Shown in pieces: positions 1 through 8,515 of a stretch of 45,555 nt of DNA (the first letter of the stretch is position 1; every line of letters begins with the position of its first letter). Origin of the DNA: Bryobacteraceae bacterium (GTDB lineage: Bacteria > Acidobacteriota > Terriglobia > Bryobacterales > Bryobacteraceae); NCBI GenBank assembly GCA_019187195.1, contig JABAQT010000064.1, forward strand, positions 1 through 45,555, read 5' to 3'. A model generated the notes under the pieces. The model ran no database searches. It saw nothing but the letters and a program-made list of their open reading frames with translations, and was not told where the DNA came from. The translations under genes and the position numbers were made by a program.

Positions 1-179
1 GATTTCCTTCTCCATTGAAACGCGAAGAGGGGAATGGCTCAATGGAGGAAGAGTACCGAAGAGGAGTCCTGGGAGAAAGGCGCGGAGGGCGCGCTTTTGG
101 GTCTTCGTACTGGTACAGGGGTTTCGGTCCACCCGGTTCGAACTCCTGTTTACCCGGCTGTTTTCATATTTGTTTTTCG

Positions 180-208
180 TTGACTTTCAATTGCGACGGG
201 TATAGATT
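180..208 (+). promoter_or_regulatory. Sigma70-like promoter of the TonB-dependent receptor gene
   Basis: A -35 TTGACT (180-185) is followed after 17 bp by TAGATT (203-208); an overlapping TATAGA (201-206) is an alternative -10. The predicted leader is about 160 nt, long for this window, and ends in an AGAGG ribosome-binding site 7 nt before the ATG at 376. The spacing is ideal, but only the -35 is a strong match. Confidence 0.5.
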
Positions 209-318
209 TGTGGTCGTCAATTCGTCCGTTGGGAGAAGAATCATGCGGGGCGTGTTGACTGCTAAAGCGGCGGCTCGAAAGAGTCGAATTCGGGCAGGAT
301 GCCCACTCCCATGTACGT

Positions 319-340
319 GGCCTGCGCTCACGCACAGGCC
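319..340 (+). promoter_or_regulatory. GC-rich hairpin in the receptor leader
   Basis: GGCC-TGCG-CTCA-CGCA-CA-GGCC can fold into a stem with a two-base bulge. It lies in the untranslated leader about 35 nt before the start codon. No U-tract follows, so it is not an intrinsic terminator. A role in translation or mRNA stability is speculative. Confidence 0.2.
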
Positions 341-375
341 ATCCCATCACTTCGTTCCAGCAAAGAGGTCTAGCG

Positions 376-3300
376 ATGAAGCTACATGTTGGTTCAATCC
401 AGCTGCCGGCGATTCTTTGTCTGTTCGGACTGGCGGCTTTCAGTCAAACCGCGCAACTCACGGGTACTGTCACGGATGCGAGCGGCTCCGTAGTTCCAAA
501 CGCCAAGGTGATGGCGGTGAACATGGACACAGGTGTCGCCCGGGAATCAGTCACTAATCAGGCCGGCAACTACCTGATCACCGCACTGCTTCCGGGCCTG
601 TACCGGGTGACGGCCGAAGCCGCTGGATTCAAGCAGTTGAAAAGGGAAGGCCTGAACCTGGCGGTTGACCAGGTGGGGCGCATCGATTTCATGATGGAAC
701 TGGGCGAGACCAGAGAGAGCATCACTGTCGAGGCTGCCACGGTTCTGCTCGACTCGGCGACGAGCACGATCGGCACGGTGGTAAGCCGGCAGCAGATCAG
801 CGAATTGCCTTTGAATGGACGCAACCCCCTTGATTTGCTGGCGCTCTCACCGGGCATCCGGATTCAGGGCGGATTTGGGGGCAAGAACGGATCCTGGGGA
901 AACTTCTCCTCCAACGGAGGGCTGGCGAATGCGAACGTGGTGATGGTGGAAGGACTCGCGCTCGACTTGGCCCAGATGAATGCGCCTTCCTTTGTTCCAC
1001 CCGTCGATTCCACGCAGGAGTTCCGGGTGCAGACGAACAAGTTCTCGGCGGAGTATGGGCGCACGGCCGGAGCCGTGGTGAATTTCAGCATCAAATCGGG
1101 GACCAATGAACTGCACGGTTCCGTCTATGAGTTCCTGCGAAACAAGGTCCTGAACGCGAATAATTTCTTCAACAATCGCGCGGGAGTGGCCCTACCCGCG
1201 TTCAAGCAGAACCAGTTCGGCGCCTCTATCGGTGGCCCGATCAAGAGGGACAAGACTTTTTACTTTTTCAATTGGGAGGACTTCCGTCTGCGGCAGTCTT
1301 CTCGCAGCATCACTTCAGTACCAACGCCGCTCCAGCGCTCGGGCGACTTCTCGCAGACTCTGAACGCGGCGCGGAGGATGGTGGTGATTGCCGACCCGCT
1401 CACGACGAGGCAGGTTCCGGATGGCGGCTTCCTCCGCGATGCCTTTGCCGGCAACATCATCCCCGCCTCACGAATCAGCAGGGTCGCCGGCAACGTCACC
1501 CAGGTGTTTCCCTTGCCGAACACGGCGGGCAATCCGGTGACCAACGTCAACAACTACGCCACTGTGGGAGGGAACGGTAATACCGAGCATCAGATCGTAA
1601 CCAAGCTGGATCACAACCTGAGCAACAAGTGGAAGTTGTTCGGCACATACTCGCGGATCTGGGCCGCGCAGAAAAATATTGATCCGCTGGGGTACAGCGT
1701 CAATCTCACCAGACAGGCCACGTATGCGCGCAACCACGCCACGATTTCGGCGACGGCGGTGCTGAACCCGGGGTTGATTCTGGAACTGCACAGCGGTTTT
1801 GCCCGCTACGACTCTCCGAGCATCCCTTACGCGCTGGGGTTTGACATTACGAAGTTGGGTTTCCCGCAGTCGCTGGCGGAAGCGACGCAGATCAAGTCGT
1901 TTCCGGCGTTTAACTTTTCCGGTGCGCTGACGCCGGTCGGCAGTTCCGCCTCCGCCGGCATGACGCTGGTTGACTTGAACAGTTGGGGGGAGCGCGCGTC
2001 CATGACATGGGTGCACGGATCGCACAGCGTGAAATTCGGCGGTGACTATCGCGTGCAACAACTCAATCAGTTCCAACAGAATTCCTTTGAGCCCGCTTTT
2101 CAATTCAGCAGCCAGATGAGCGCCCTCAATCCTCAGCGGCTGGATGCCGATAGCGGTACGCCGTTCGCCTCGTTCCTGATGGGGTACATGGCAAGCGCCT
2201 CGGTGGCGAAGAGCCAGCGCCTCGCCAACCAGCGGAGATATCTGGGCACGTTTATCCAGGATGACTGGAAAGCGACTCGAAAGCTCACGCTAAACGTTGG
2301 GTTGGAATACGGTCTTGAGTTTCCTATCACCGAGCGATACAACCGCAAGATGTGGTTTGATCCCACGGCTCAGCTACCCATCAGCCAGCAGGTGGGACAG
2401 AACCTGGTGGGCGGATTTCGCTTCGCGGACAGCAACCAGCGCTCGCCTTACGATCTCTACAAGAGGCAGTTCGGTCCACGGCTGGGTTTCGCCTACCAGC
2501 TACTTTCAAACACGGTGGTTCGCGGCGGGTACGGGCTGTTTTGGATTCCTGCCGCCACGACGGAGGTGACCGGTGACGTACGGGCGCCTGCCTGGGCGAT
2601 CAGCACGCAGGCGGTAGCCTCCCTCGATGGCGGCAACACGCCGTATGACAAACTCGACAACCCGTTCCCGAAGGGAATTCTCGATCCGCCTGGAAACGCC
2701 GCCGGGTTGAATACGTTGGTGGGGCAAAACGCCGCGGCCAACCAGCGTGATTTTCACGCCGGGTATATGCAGCAGTGGAACTTCGACATCCAGCACTCGC
2801 TGGGTAGGGAGATGGTGATCGAGGCGCTTTACGCAGGTAGTGTGGGCGTCGGACTTCCAGCAAATTGGGCCAGCCAGATGAACCAGCTTCCCGACACCCT
2901 CCTCAGCCAGGGAGCGTCGCTGCAGACGCTTGTTTCGAATCCGTTTGCGAGCGTCGTGGCCAGCGGCCCTCTGTCACTGCCCATGGTGCAACGGGCTCAA
3001 CTGCTGAGACCGTTCCCGCAGTTTCAGACTCTGTATGTCGAAGGCCAACCGCTGGGGCATTCGAATTACCACTCATTCCAGATGCAATTTAACAAGCGGT
3101 TTGGTGCCTCCATTATCGGCATGGCCTACACCATCAGCAAAGCGATGGGCAACACGGAGAGCCGGTCGGACTGGCTCGAAGGCGGCGCACAGGGGACTAG
3201 TATGGGATTCATGAATCCGAATAATCGGCGCCTTGACCGGTCTCTGGCCGTGGCTGACGTTCCACAGCGCCTGGTGCTGAATTTCACGATCGAGATTCCA

Positions 3301-3846
3301 TTCGGAAAAGGGCGGCGCCTGCTTAACAACATTGGTCCGATGGACCGTGTGGTTTCGGGCTGGCAGGTGACAGGCGTATATACCGCTCAAAGTGGAACGC
3401 CGGTAGCCGTGGCAACCCCGACAAATCTTACCGGCACATTCAACGCGGTGACCGATGTTTACGGATCCTACAGCAGTAACTCCAGGCCGAACAACAACGG
3501 ACACAGCGCGGCCTTGAACGGCAATCCGGTGGACCGGTTGAACGGGTGGTTCAACACCTCCGTATTCAGCCAGCCGGCGCCGTTCACCTTCGGTACGGCT
3601 CCGCGGACACTCCCGGATGCGCGGTGGGATGGAACAAACAACCTGGACTTCGGTCTGTTCAAGAATAACCGCTTCGGGCACGAGGGCCGGTTTAACGTGC
3701 AGTTCCGGGCTGAGTTCTTCAACTCGATGAACCATCGCCGGTTCGGAGTGGCGGGGATGCAGTTCGGCACCGCTACGTTTGGGGTGGTGAGCAGTCAGGC
3801 AAACATTCCGCGGCAGGTACAATTAGCGTTGAAGTTTGTCTACTGA
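376..3846 (+). CDS. TonB-dependent receptor, Oar-like, with N-terminal carboxypeptidase-regulatory domain
   Basis: Outer-membrane protein of 1156 residues, predicted to import large substrates using TonB energy. A signal peptide (about 1-25, cut after AAFSQ or AFSQT) precedes a carboxypeptidase-D regulatory-like beta-sandwich (about 28-110, with GTVTDASGSVVPNAKV and the NQAGNYLITALLPG pattern). A plug domain follows (LPLNGRNPLDLLALSPG, then SGTNELHGSVYEF). The remainder is a long beta-barrel with GASIGGPIKRDKTFYFFNWE and FIQDDW strands. It ends in ...LALKFVY, a terminal aromatic residue typical of BAM-assembled barrels. This architecture is very abundant in Solibacter-type acidobacteria. The start is set by the signal peptide and the AGAGG site. 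No SusD partner is adjacent, so the substrate is unknown; a GntR regulator nearby may control it (inference). Confidence 0.93.
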   Translation: MKLHVGSIQLPAILCLFGLAAFSQTAQLTGTVTDASGSVVPNAKVMAVNMDTGVARESVTNQAGNYLITALLPGLYRVTAEAAGFKQLKREGLNLAVDQVGRIDFMMELGETRESITVEAATVLLDSATSTIGTVVSRQQISELPLNGRNPLDLLALSPGIRIQGGFGGKNGSWGNFSSNGGLANANVVMVEGLALDLAQMNAPSFVPPVDSTQEFRVQTNKFSAEYGRTAGAVVNFSIKSGTNELHGSVYEFLRNKVLNANNFFNNRAGVALPAFKQNQFGASIGGPIKRDKTFYFFNWEDFRLRQSSRSITSVPTPLQRSGDFSQTLNAARRMVVIADPLTTRQVPDGGFLRDAFAGNIIPASRISRVAGNVTQVFPLPNTAGNPVTNVNNYATVGGNGNTEHQIVTKLDHNLSNKWKLFGTYSRIWAAQKNIDPLGYSVNLTRQATYARNHATISATAVLNPGLILELHSGFARYDSPSIPYALGFDITKLGFPQSLAEATQIKSFPAFNFSGALTPVGSSASAGMTLVDLNSWGERASMTWVHGSHSVKFGGDYRVQQLNQFQQNSFEPAFQFSSQMSALNPQRLDADSGTPFASFLMGYMASASVAKSQRLANQRRYLGTFIQDDWKATRKLTLNVGLEYGLEFPITERYNRKMWFDPTAQLPISQQVGQNLVGGFRFADSNQRSPYDLYKRQFGPRLGFAYQLLSNTVVRGGYGLFWIPAATTEVTGDVRAPAWAISTQAVASLDGGNTPYDKLDNPFPKGILDPPGNAAGLNTLVGQNAAANQRDFHAGYMQQWNFDIQHSLGREMVIEALYAGSVGVGLPANWASQMNQLPDTLLSQGASLQTLVSNPFASVVASGPLSLPMVQRAQLLRPFPQFQTLYVEGQPLGHSNYHSFQMQFNKRFGASIIGMAYTISKAMGNTESRSDWLEGGAQGTSMGFMNPNNRRLDRSLAVADVPQRLVLNFTIEIPFGKGRRLLNNIGPMDRVVSGWQVTGVYTAQSGTPVAVATPTNLTGTFNAVTDVYGSYSSNSRPNNNGHSAALNGNPVDRLNGWFNTSVFSQPAPFTFGTAPRTLPDARWDGTNNLDFGLFKNNRFGHEGRFNVQFRAEFFNSMNHRRFGVAGMQFGTATFGVVSSQANIPRQVQLALKFVY

Positions 3847-3860
3847 AGAAGCGCTCGACC

Positions 3861-4268
3861 TCAGGGATGCCGCGGGTACAACCCGGCAGGCGAACGGGTG
3901 AAGAGATGTTCACTGCCCTGAGACAACAGAACCCACAGACCGTAAACCCCTAGCGCCGTGCCGAAGGGCACATTCAGCAACTCGATGGCGGAGATCACGA
4001 TCGTCAGGACGCGGGCCCAGGGACTGAAGCGCAGAAGTCCGATGCCGGCAATGAGATGGGGCAGGGACAAGATCACCAGAACGACGAGAATCATGACGCC
4101 GATAGCGCCAAGAATGGGAACGGCGACCCAGGCATTCTCATCGCGGCCGGCCGCGCCCACAAGGCCGGCGATCCCGCCGAAAATGGCGAAAAGCAACAGG
4201 CCAATCAGCAAACCGCCCGCGCCGAAGATAAGGTGCAGGATTCCTAAGACCTTGACATGGGTAGACAT
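3861..4268 (-). CDS. Small hydrophobic membrane protein
   Basis: A 135-residue inner-membrane protein with about four hydrophobic segments: residues 5-40 (rich in G, L, I and F), 50-85 and 95-125. I recognise no named family; it resembles generic small polytopic proteins with low-complexity Gly/Ala/Leu helices. The ATG at 4268 is preferred over an upstream in-frame Met because an AGGAA site sits 6 nt before it and the protein then begins MSTHVKVLG, just ahead of the first helix. It converges on the receptor gene with a 14-bp gap. A TATACT -10 and a palindrome lie upstream at 4343-4359. Confidence 0.7.
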   Translation of the reverse strand: MSTHVKVLGILHLIFGAGGLLIGLLLFAIFGGIAGLVGAAGRDENAWVAVPILGAIGVMILVVLVILSLPHLIAGIGLLRFSPWARVLTIVISAIELLNVPFGTALGVYGLWVLLSQGSEHLFTRSPAGLYPRHP

Positions 4269-4342
4269 AGTGTTTCCTGAGCGTGGGCCGGATACCGTTT
4301 TCAGGCGGATTACCGCGAGCATCAGCATGCGCCGGCCGCGTG

Positions 4343-4359
4343 CTCAGACACTGAGTATA
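4343..4359 (-). promoter_or_regulatory. -10 element with adjoining CTCAG-ACA-CTGAG palindrome
   Basis: On the minus strand a TATACT hexamer (4359-4354) overlaps a perfect 5-3-5 inverted repeat (4343-4355) located where transcription would start. It drives toward the small membrane protein at 4268. No good -35 is visible at 16-18 bp, as expected of an activator-dependent or weak promoter. The palindrome is a plausible operator, but no regulator can be assigned. Confidence 0.3.
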
Positions 4360-4442
4360 CGTTTGCGCGGCGAGGAATGTTCCCCGCTCTCGAGCCGTGG
4401 CAAAACGCCGGCGAAGCAGTCCTTGCGCCGGCAGTTTGCGGA

Positions 4443-5129
4443 CTAGTGGGTGATGGTGGACTCGGCCCGGATAGGCGCTTCCTGGGCGCGCATATCGAGA
4501 GCCGTCGCAATCGGACCCTCAATGTGCCGCACGACCGCGGCCGCAATCTTATCGTGATCCCGGCCGCGGAGCGCCTGCAGCAGGGAATTGTGGGACGCGG
4601 GTTCCGGGGAGCCGGCCTGGGAGGCGCCCCGCATGAATGCGAAGACTGGAGTCGTCAACTGGTCCAGAATGCGCGCCAGGGAGGCGTTACCGGCCATCTC
4701 CCAGATACGCTGGTGGAACATACGGTCCGCGTTCATCACTTCATACGAGTCACGTGAGGCGATGGCCGAGGAAACCGCGGCGTTCAGTTGTTCAATTTCT
4801 CTCATCTCGTCTTCGTTGATACGTTTCGCCGCATCTGTAAAAGCCAGTGTTTCCAAGGCCACCCATACCTTCATGCGATCCTTGACTTCCTTGGGAGAAA
4901 GGCTGGTGACTGAGGTACTGCGATTTGGCGTGCGAACAACCAGGCCATAGTGTTCCAGGTGGGACAACGCTTCGCGCACCGTCGCTTGACTGACGCGAAG
5001 ACTCTTTGCGAGACCGAGTTCACGGAGTACCTGACCGGGTTTCAACTCTCCGCGAAATATCGCCTCACGAATGGTTTCCGCGACTTGCGCGCTGAGGGAT
5101 TCCGCTTTAACGGGCTGTAACATAGACAT
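4443..5129 (-). CDS. GntR-family transcriptional regulator, FadR subfamily (FCD domain)
   Basis: A DNA-binding repressor or activator of 228 residues. The N-terminal winged helix (about 10-75) shows LSAQVAETIREAIFRGELKPG and VSQATVREALSHLEHYGLV, the classic GntR signature. The C-terminal all-helical FCD ligand domain (about 85-215) has the expected acidic/histidine metal-site pattern: NADRMFHQ, then SHNSLL and VVRHIEG. FadR-type regulators usually sense sugar acids or carboxylates and control nearby catabolic genes. The ATG is preceded by AAGGA at 6 nt. An operator-like set of GGTCA/TGACC half-sites lies 67-93 bp upstream, suggesting autoregulation. No obvious catabolic operon is attached, so the ligand is unknown. 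Confidence 0.9.
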   Translation of the reverse strand: MSMLQPVKAESLSAQVAETIREAIFRGELKPGQVLRELGLAKSLRVSQATVREALSHLEHYGLVVRTPNRSTSVTSLSPKEVKDRMKVWVALETLAFTDAAKRINEDEMREIEQLNAAVSSAIASRDSYEVMNADRMFHQRIWEMAGNASLARILDQLTTPVFAFMRGASQAGSPEPASHNSLLQALRGRDHDKIAAAVVRHIEGPIATALDMRAQEAPIRAESTITH

Positions 5130-5195
5130 GACAGATCCTTATTGTGGGGTAAGCTAGCTGACTCTAATGTTACAGCGGAAAGTAAGACAAATCCA

Positions 5196-5222
5196 TTGAC
5201 CGTTTGGTCAGTAATCGGTCAA
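5196..5222. promoter_or_regulatory. Operator-like cluster of TTGACC/GGTCA half-sites upstream of the GntR gene
   Basis: TGACC-GTTT-GGTCA forms a perfect 5-4-5 palindrome (5197-5210). A further GGTCAA at 5217-5222 pairs with TTGACC at 5196-5201 as an outer inverted repeat. The GGT...ACC symmetry is of the kind bound by FadR-type GntR proteins. It lies in the 102-bp space between the GntR gene and the next minus-strand gene, so autoregulation is the simplest reading (inference). Confidence 0.45.
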
Positions 5223-5231
5223 ACCCTCACC

Positions 5232-6188
5232 CTACCGCCGCTCGGTGATTGTGACCGGAGCTTTTAGTTTGAAGGAGATACGAGTTTCCGTGGTGAGTAC
5301 AACCGGTTTGCCGCGCGTGGCGAGAACCACACCGGTTCCAGCCGCTCCACCAGAAGCGGCTCCGATGGCGGCGCCCCTCCCGCCGCCGAAAATGGCTCCC
5401 AGGGCGGCGCCGATGCCCGCGCCGGCGGCGACCTTGGCGGCATCGGACTTGCGTGTCTTTTCACCCTCCCTGGTGACGGGAGAAGTCGATATGGGCACAT
5501 TCTGGCCGTCCGAGGTGTTGACTCGCGTCAACTCGAGAGCGAGATAAGAAACTCCCTTGACACGGCCGGCTTCCTCCGCCTCTGTCACTCGTCCTTCGAC
5601 GCGGGCTCCGCGCTCGGCAATGACGAAACCATCGACCACCAACGGTTGGTCGAGCGTAGCTTGAAATGTTTGTCCGGTCCGCACACGGTCACTCGACAAG
5701 GTCTGCGCCAGCCGGACCGGGATAAGAGTGCCTGCAATGAGCGTCACCCGGTTTGGCTCGGGAGGGGTTGGCGGAGTTTCGGGTCTGAGTATCCGTGGGT
5801 TCGGCGCGCTCGGCCCGGTAGGAGTTTGCGCAGCCGGCGGTGCGGGCTGGACAGGCGCCGGGGCGGCGGGAACCGGGGCGGCGGGAGCCGGGGCGGGCTC
5901 GGCGGGCGCCTCCGGAATGGGAGCGGGAGGCGCTGCCGGAGGCGGCGTGGGCTTCTTCCTGACGATCCTGGCGGGCTTCGAAACCGGAGTCGGCGCCGGT
6001 TCGCTGGCGTGGCTTGGGCCCGGTGGGGGCGCTTCGGGTTGCGGAGATTCCTGAGTGGCCGCCTGTTGCGCCGGTTGAGTGACCGCCGCCGTCTGTTCAG
6101 GCTCGGGAGGGGCGGTCTTCCGGAGCGCGAAAAAAGCGACGCCGCCGGCCAAAACGGCTCCCGTGATGAAAGCAACAATGGTCTTCAC
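5232..6188 (-). CDS. Envelope-anchored protein with Pro/Ala-rich linker and glycine-zipper C-terminus
   Basis: A 318-residue protein of unknown function. One N-terminal helix (about 4-22, TIVAFITGAVLAGGVAFFAL) acts as an anchor or signal. A long Pro/Ala/Glu linker (25-145) would span periplasm or peptidoglycan. The C-terminal domain (about 148-318) has a GTLIPVRLAQTLSSDRV start and an IAERGARVEGRV motif, reminiscent of the VirB10/TrbI-type beta domain. It is interrupted by a glycine zipper (AAGAGIGAALGAIFGGGRG, about 255-285). Translation starts at GTG (6188) with AGGGAG at 6 nt. The 70-bp gap to the monooxygenase gene could allow co-transcription. Antisense frames over the repetitive linker are composition artefacts. 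Confidence 0.75.
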   Translation of the reverse strand: MKTIVAFITGAVLAGGVAFFALRKTAPPEPEQTAAVTQPAQQAATQESPQPEAPPPGPSHASEPAPTPVSKPARIVRKKPTPPPAAPPAPIPEAPAEPAPAPAAPVPAAPAPVQPAPPAAQTPTGPSAPNPRILRPETPPTPPEPNRVTLIAGTLIPVRLAQTLSSDRVRTGQTFQATLDQPLVVDGFVIAERGARVEGRVTEAEEAGRVKGVSYLALELTRVNTSDGQNVPISTSPVTREGEKTRKSDAAKVAAGAGIGAALGAIFGGGRGAAIGAASGGAAGTGVVLATRGKPVVLTTETRISFKLKAPVTITERR

Positions 6189-6254
6189 GTCAATCTCCCT
6201 ATACCGTTAAACGCATTTTGAGGGACGATCGTTGCGGTGATCGTGGAGCAAAGG

Positions 6255-7586
6255 CTACCGCCGGCCGGTTTCGGCAACGGTGGAGAGCGGAGGTTCGAGG
6301 AACTCGATCCAACTGGTCATCATCTCCTCCTCGCTCTTGTCGCCCCAGCGAACCGATTTCGCCGGGTCGGGATTGGCCCGGTTGTTGGGGCTGTTGTCGT
6401 AATGGGCGGTCACAACGAGGGTGGCGCCTTTTTCGACGCGCACCGGATCCCTCAGGCGGTAGACGAGTTGCCAGTTGAAATCGTAGCGGGGAACAGCGAG
6501 CAGCGTTTCGCGGGCTCCGTTGGCGTGAACCAGATCATAGGTGATGTCCTTTCCGCGATAGTGCATGTGGGGCGTAAAGGAGAGAAGCTGGGTATCCTTC
6601 TCAAAGGTGTAGCAGCGTTTGACTTCATGCGAGGGAGCGCCGGCGGGGATCTGAAAGAAGAAGTTCCGAAGATCCATCCGGCGCAGAGGAATTCGCGGAG
6701 GTTCCGGCGCAAGGTAGAGGCCGATGCTGGTGCGATCGGTTTGGATCTTGCCCGGAATCTTGGCGTAATGGATTACGAATTCGAGCTTCGCTCCAGGAGG
6801 AATCCACTTGGCTGTCCCATCGGGGAAGATATCCGGTGGGCGCCCGGGGAGAAATGCCGCCAGGCCTCCCTCCTGAAATCCGTGCAGAAAGGGCAGATTC
6901 GGCGCGTTCGGATCGCAGCCGTCGTTCACCACCGGGGCATCCTGGCGAACGCGCGTGAGCTTCCCGTCCTTCAGAAGGAACTGCTGGAGCGAAGGCATGT
7001 TTCGTGTCGAGGCCGCCTCCATTTTCGAAAGATTATCCTGCACGAGGAGCACATGTACGTGATGGACGACACGGCGATTGCCGGGTTTGATCTCGGCGGC
7101 ACGAATCCACTTGCCCTCTTTGAAGTGAGTCTCGACAGTGAAATGGTCGTAGGAGTCCTCGCCCGGCAGAACTTTGTGATCCTCGCCGATATCGATGACG
7201 ATGTCGGGTTTGCCGATCTGCCAGCCTTCGGCGAAGACCGGCGCCGGCGGCAGATCCTTGGGATCGCCCTCGGGAGAGCCGCTGTCGACCCAGGACTTGA
7301 TCACCGCGATCTCCTTGTCCGATAGCCGGGCATCATTCGAGAAATGGCCGAAACGGGGATCGGCGAACCACGGCGGCATCTTGCGCTTGAGCACCGATTC
7401 ACGGATGGACTTCGCCCATGGCCGCGCGGACTTGTAATCGAGGAGCGACATCGGCGCGATGTTGTTAGGCCGATGGCAGGCCGCGCAGCGCTGATGGAAG
7501 ATGGGAGCGACATCCTTGGAAAACGTGAAGGGAGCCGCGGTGAGGGAAAACGTCGCGAAAAGAAAAACCGGCACGAATTTCTGCAT
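6255..7586 (-). CDS. Exported monohaem cytochrome / copper type II ascorbate-dependent monooxygenase-like protein
   Basis: A predicted periplasmic redox enzyme of 443 residues. A signal peptide (1-18) is followed by a cytochrome-c-like domain with CAACH (34-38) and a likely distal Met in KRKMPPW (70). The rest resembles the two copper-binding beta-domains of peptidylglycine/dopamine monooxygenases: VVHHVHV (about 173-179) as first-copper histidines, PHMHYRG (about 330) and an EEMM segment near the C-terminus as second-copper ligands, with AHYDNSPNN between. A fused haem domain could supply electrons instead of ascorbate. This haem-copper arrangement is common in acidobacteria and planctomycetes, but its substrate is unknown to me. 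An AAGGGG site lies 7 nt before the ATG. Confidence 0.82.
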   Translation of the reverse strand: MQKFVPVFLFATFSLTAAPFTFSKDVAPIFHQRCAACHRPNNIAPMSLLDYKSARPWAKSIRESVLKRKMPPWFADPRFGHFSNDARLSDKEIAVIKSWVDSGSPEGDPKDLPPAPVFAEGWQIGKPDIVIDIGEDHKVLPGEDSYDHFTVETHFKEGKWIRAAEIKPGNRRVVHHVHVLLVQDNLSKMEAASTRNMPSLQQFLLKDGKLTRVRQDAPVVNDGCDPNAPNLPFLHGFQEGGLAAFLPGRPPDIFPDGTAKWIPPGAKLEFVIHYAKIPGKIQTDRTSIGLYLAPEPPRIPLRRMDLRNFFFQIPAGAPSHEVKRCYTFEKDTQLLSFTPHMHYRGKDITYDLVHANGARETLLAVPRYDFNWQLVYRLRDPVRVEKGATLVVTAHYDNSPNNRANPDPAKSVRWGDKSEEEMMTSWIEFLEPPLSTVAETGRR

Positions 7587-7655
7587 GGGTACGCCCCTTG
7601 GGTGAAGATATCACAATCGTGGGCCGTGCTCACTGGCGCGCCCGTGTTCTAAGAT

Positions 7656-8495
7656 ATGCTCATGCCGATGGGCTCACTCGAGGGGAAGACGCTTTTCATT
7701 ACCGGGGCAAGCCGCGGGATCGGACTGGCGATCGCCCTGCGCGCGGCGCGCGACGGAGCGAACATAGGAGTGGCCGCCAAGACAACGGAACCACATCCGA
7801 AACTGCCCGGAACCATTTACACCGCGGCCCGGGAGATCGAGCAGGCCGGCGGCAAAGCGCTTCCGCTCGCCTGCGATATCCGCTTCGAAGACCAGGTGTT
7901 GGCGGCCGTAAGCAAGTGCGCCGAGACTTTCGGCGGAATAGACATCTGTGTCAACAACGCCAGCGCGATTTCCCTGACAGGCACTTTGGACACGGAGATG
8001 AAGCGCTACGATCTGATGCACTCCATCAACACCCGCGGAACATTTCTGGTGAGCAAGACGTGTATCCCTCATTTGAAGAAGAGCGCCAACCCGCATATTC
8101 TCAATATTTCTCCTCCGCTCGAGCTGCACGCCAAATGGTTTGCTCCGCATGTCGCCTACACGATTGCAAAGTTCGGCATGAGCCTGTGCGTGTTGGGGAT
8201 GGCCGAGGAGTTCCGCGGCGACGGCATCGCCGTGAATGCGCTCTGGCCCGCGACCACGATTGCCACCGCGGCGGTGGCGAACCTCGTGGGCGGCGAGAAG
8301 GCGATCGCGCATAGCCGCAAGCCGGAGATCATGGCTGACGCCGCGCACCTGATTCTGACGCAGCCCGCGAGATTGTACACGGGGCATTTCCACATTGACG
8401 AAACACTGCTCGCCGATCACGGCTATCAGGATTTCGATAAGTACGCGGTGGACCCGGCCAAGGACTTGCAGACGGATTTCTTTGTGCCGGACTAG
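7656..8495 (+). CDS. Short-chain dehydrogenase/reductase, HSDL2-like
   Basis: An NAD(P)-dependent oxidoreductase of up to 279 residues. The Rossmann motif TGASRGIG lies at about 16-23, NNAS follows near 100, and the catalytic Tyr-Lys appears as YTIAKFGMS (about 168-172). The pattern NISPPLELH...VAYTIAKFGMSLCVLGMAEEF closely matches hydroxysteroid dehydrogenase-like protein 2, a family found from bacteria to human peroxisomes, here without the C-terminal SCP2 domain. Three in-frame ATGs exist (7656, 7662, 7668); homology favours 7668 (MGSLEGKT), and a TAAGAT -10 at 7650-7655 would make 7662 leaderless. The downstream esterase follows after 20 bp and probably shares the transcript. The substrate is unknown, probably lipid-like. 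Confidence 0.88.
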   Translation: MLMPMGSLEGKTLFITGASRGIGLAIALRAARDGANIGVAAKTTEPHPKLPGTIYTAAREIEQAGGKALPLACDIRFEDQVLAAVSKCAETFGGIDICVNNASAISLTGTLDTEMKRYDLMHSINTRGTFLVSKTCIPHLKKSANPHILNISPPLELHAKWFAPHVAYTIAKFGMSLCVLGMAEEFRGDGIAVNALWPATTIATAAVANLVGGEKAIAHSRKPEIMADAAHLILTQPARLYTGHFHIDETLLADHGYQDFDKYAVDPAKDLQTDFFVPD

Positions 8496-8515
8496 TCCGC
8501 CGGAGCAGGACTCTC

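Larger units (their letters stand above)
1..375. other. Left-edge region without a recognisable gene; leader of the TonB-dependent receptor
   Basis: No convincing gene lies in these 375 bases. Open frames here overlap the receptor gene or have biased, non-protein-like composition. The region holds the receptor promoter (180-208), a long leader, and a GC-rich hairpin near 319-340. Bases 1-120 are purine-rich (many GAGGA/GGAAG runs) and resemble the tail of an upstream feature outside the window. Confidence 0.5.

Noticed and set aside
15..557. Open frame of 180 codons at the left edge overlapping the TonB-receptor start
   Set aside because: It runs in another frame through the receptor's signal-peptide region, has Arg/Ser/Gly-rich non-protein-like composition and no family motifs.
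5646..6221. Long plus-strand frames antisense to the Pro/Ala-rich linker
   Set aside because: The Arg/Gly-rich product is the complement of a low-complexity coding region; the minus-strand frame has a signal helix, a ribosome site and a domain.
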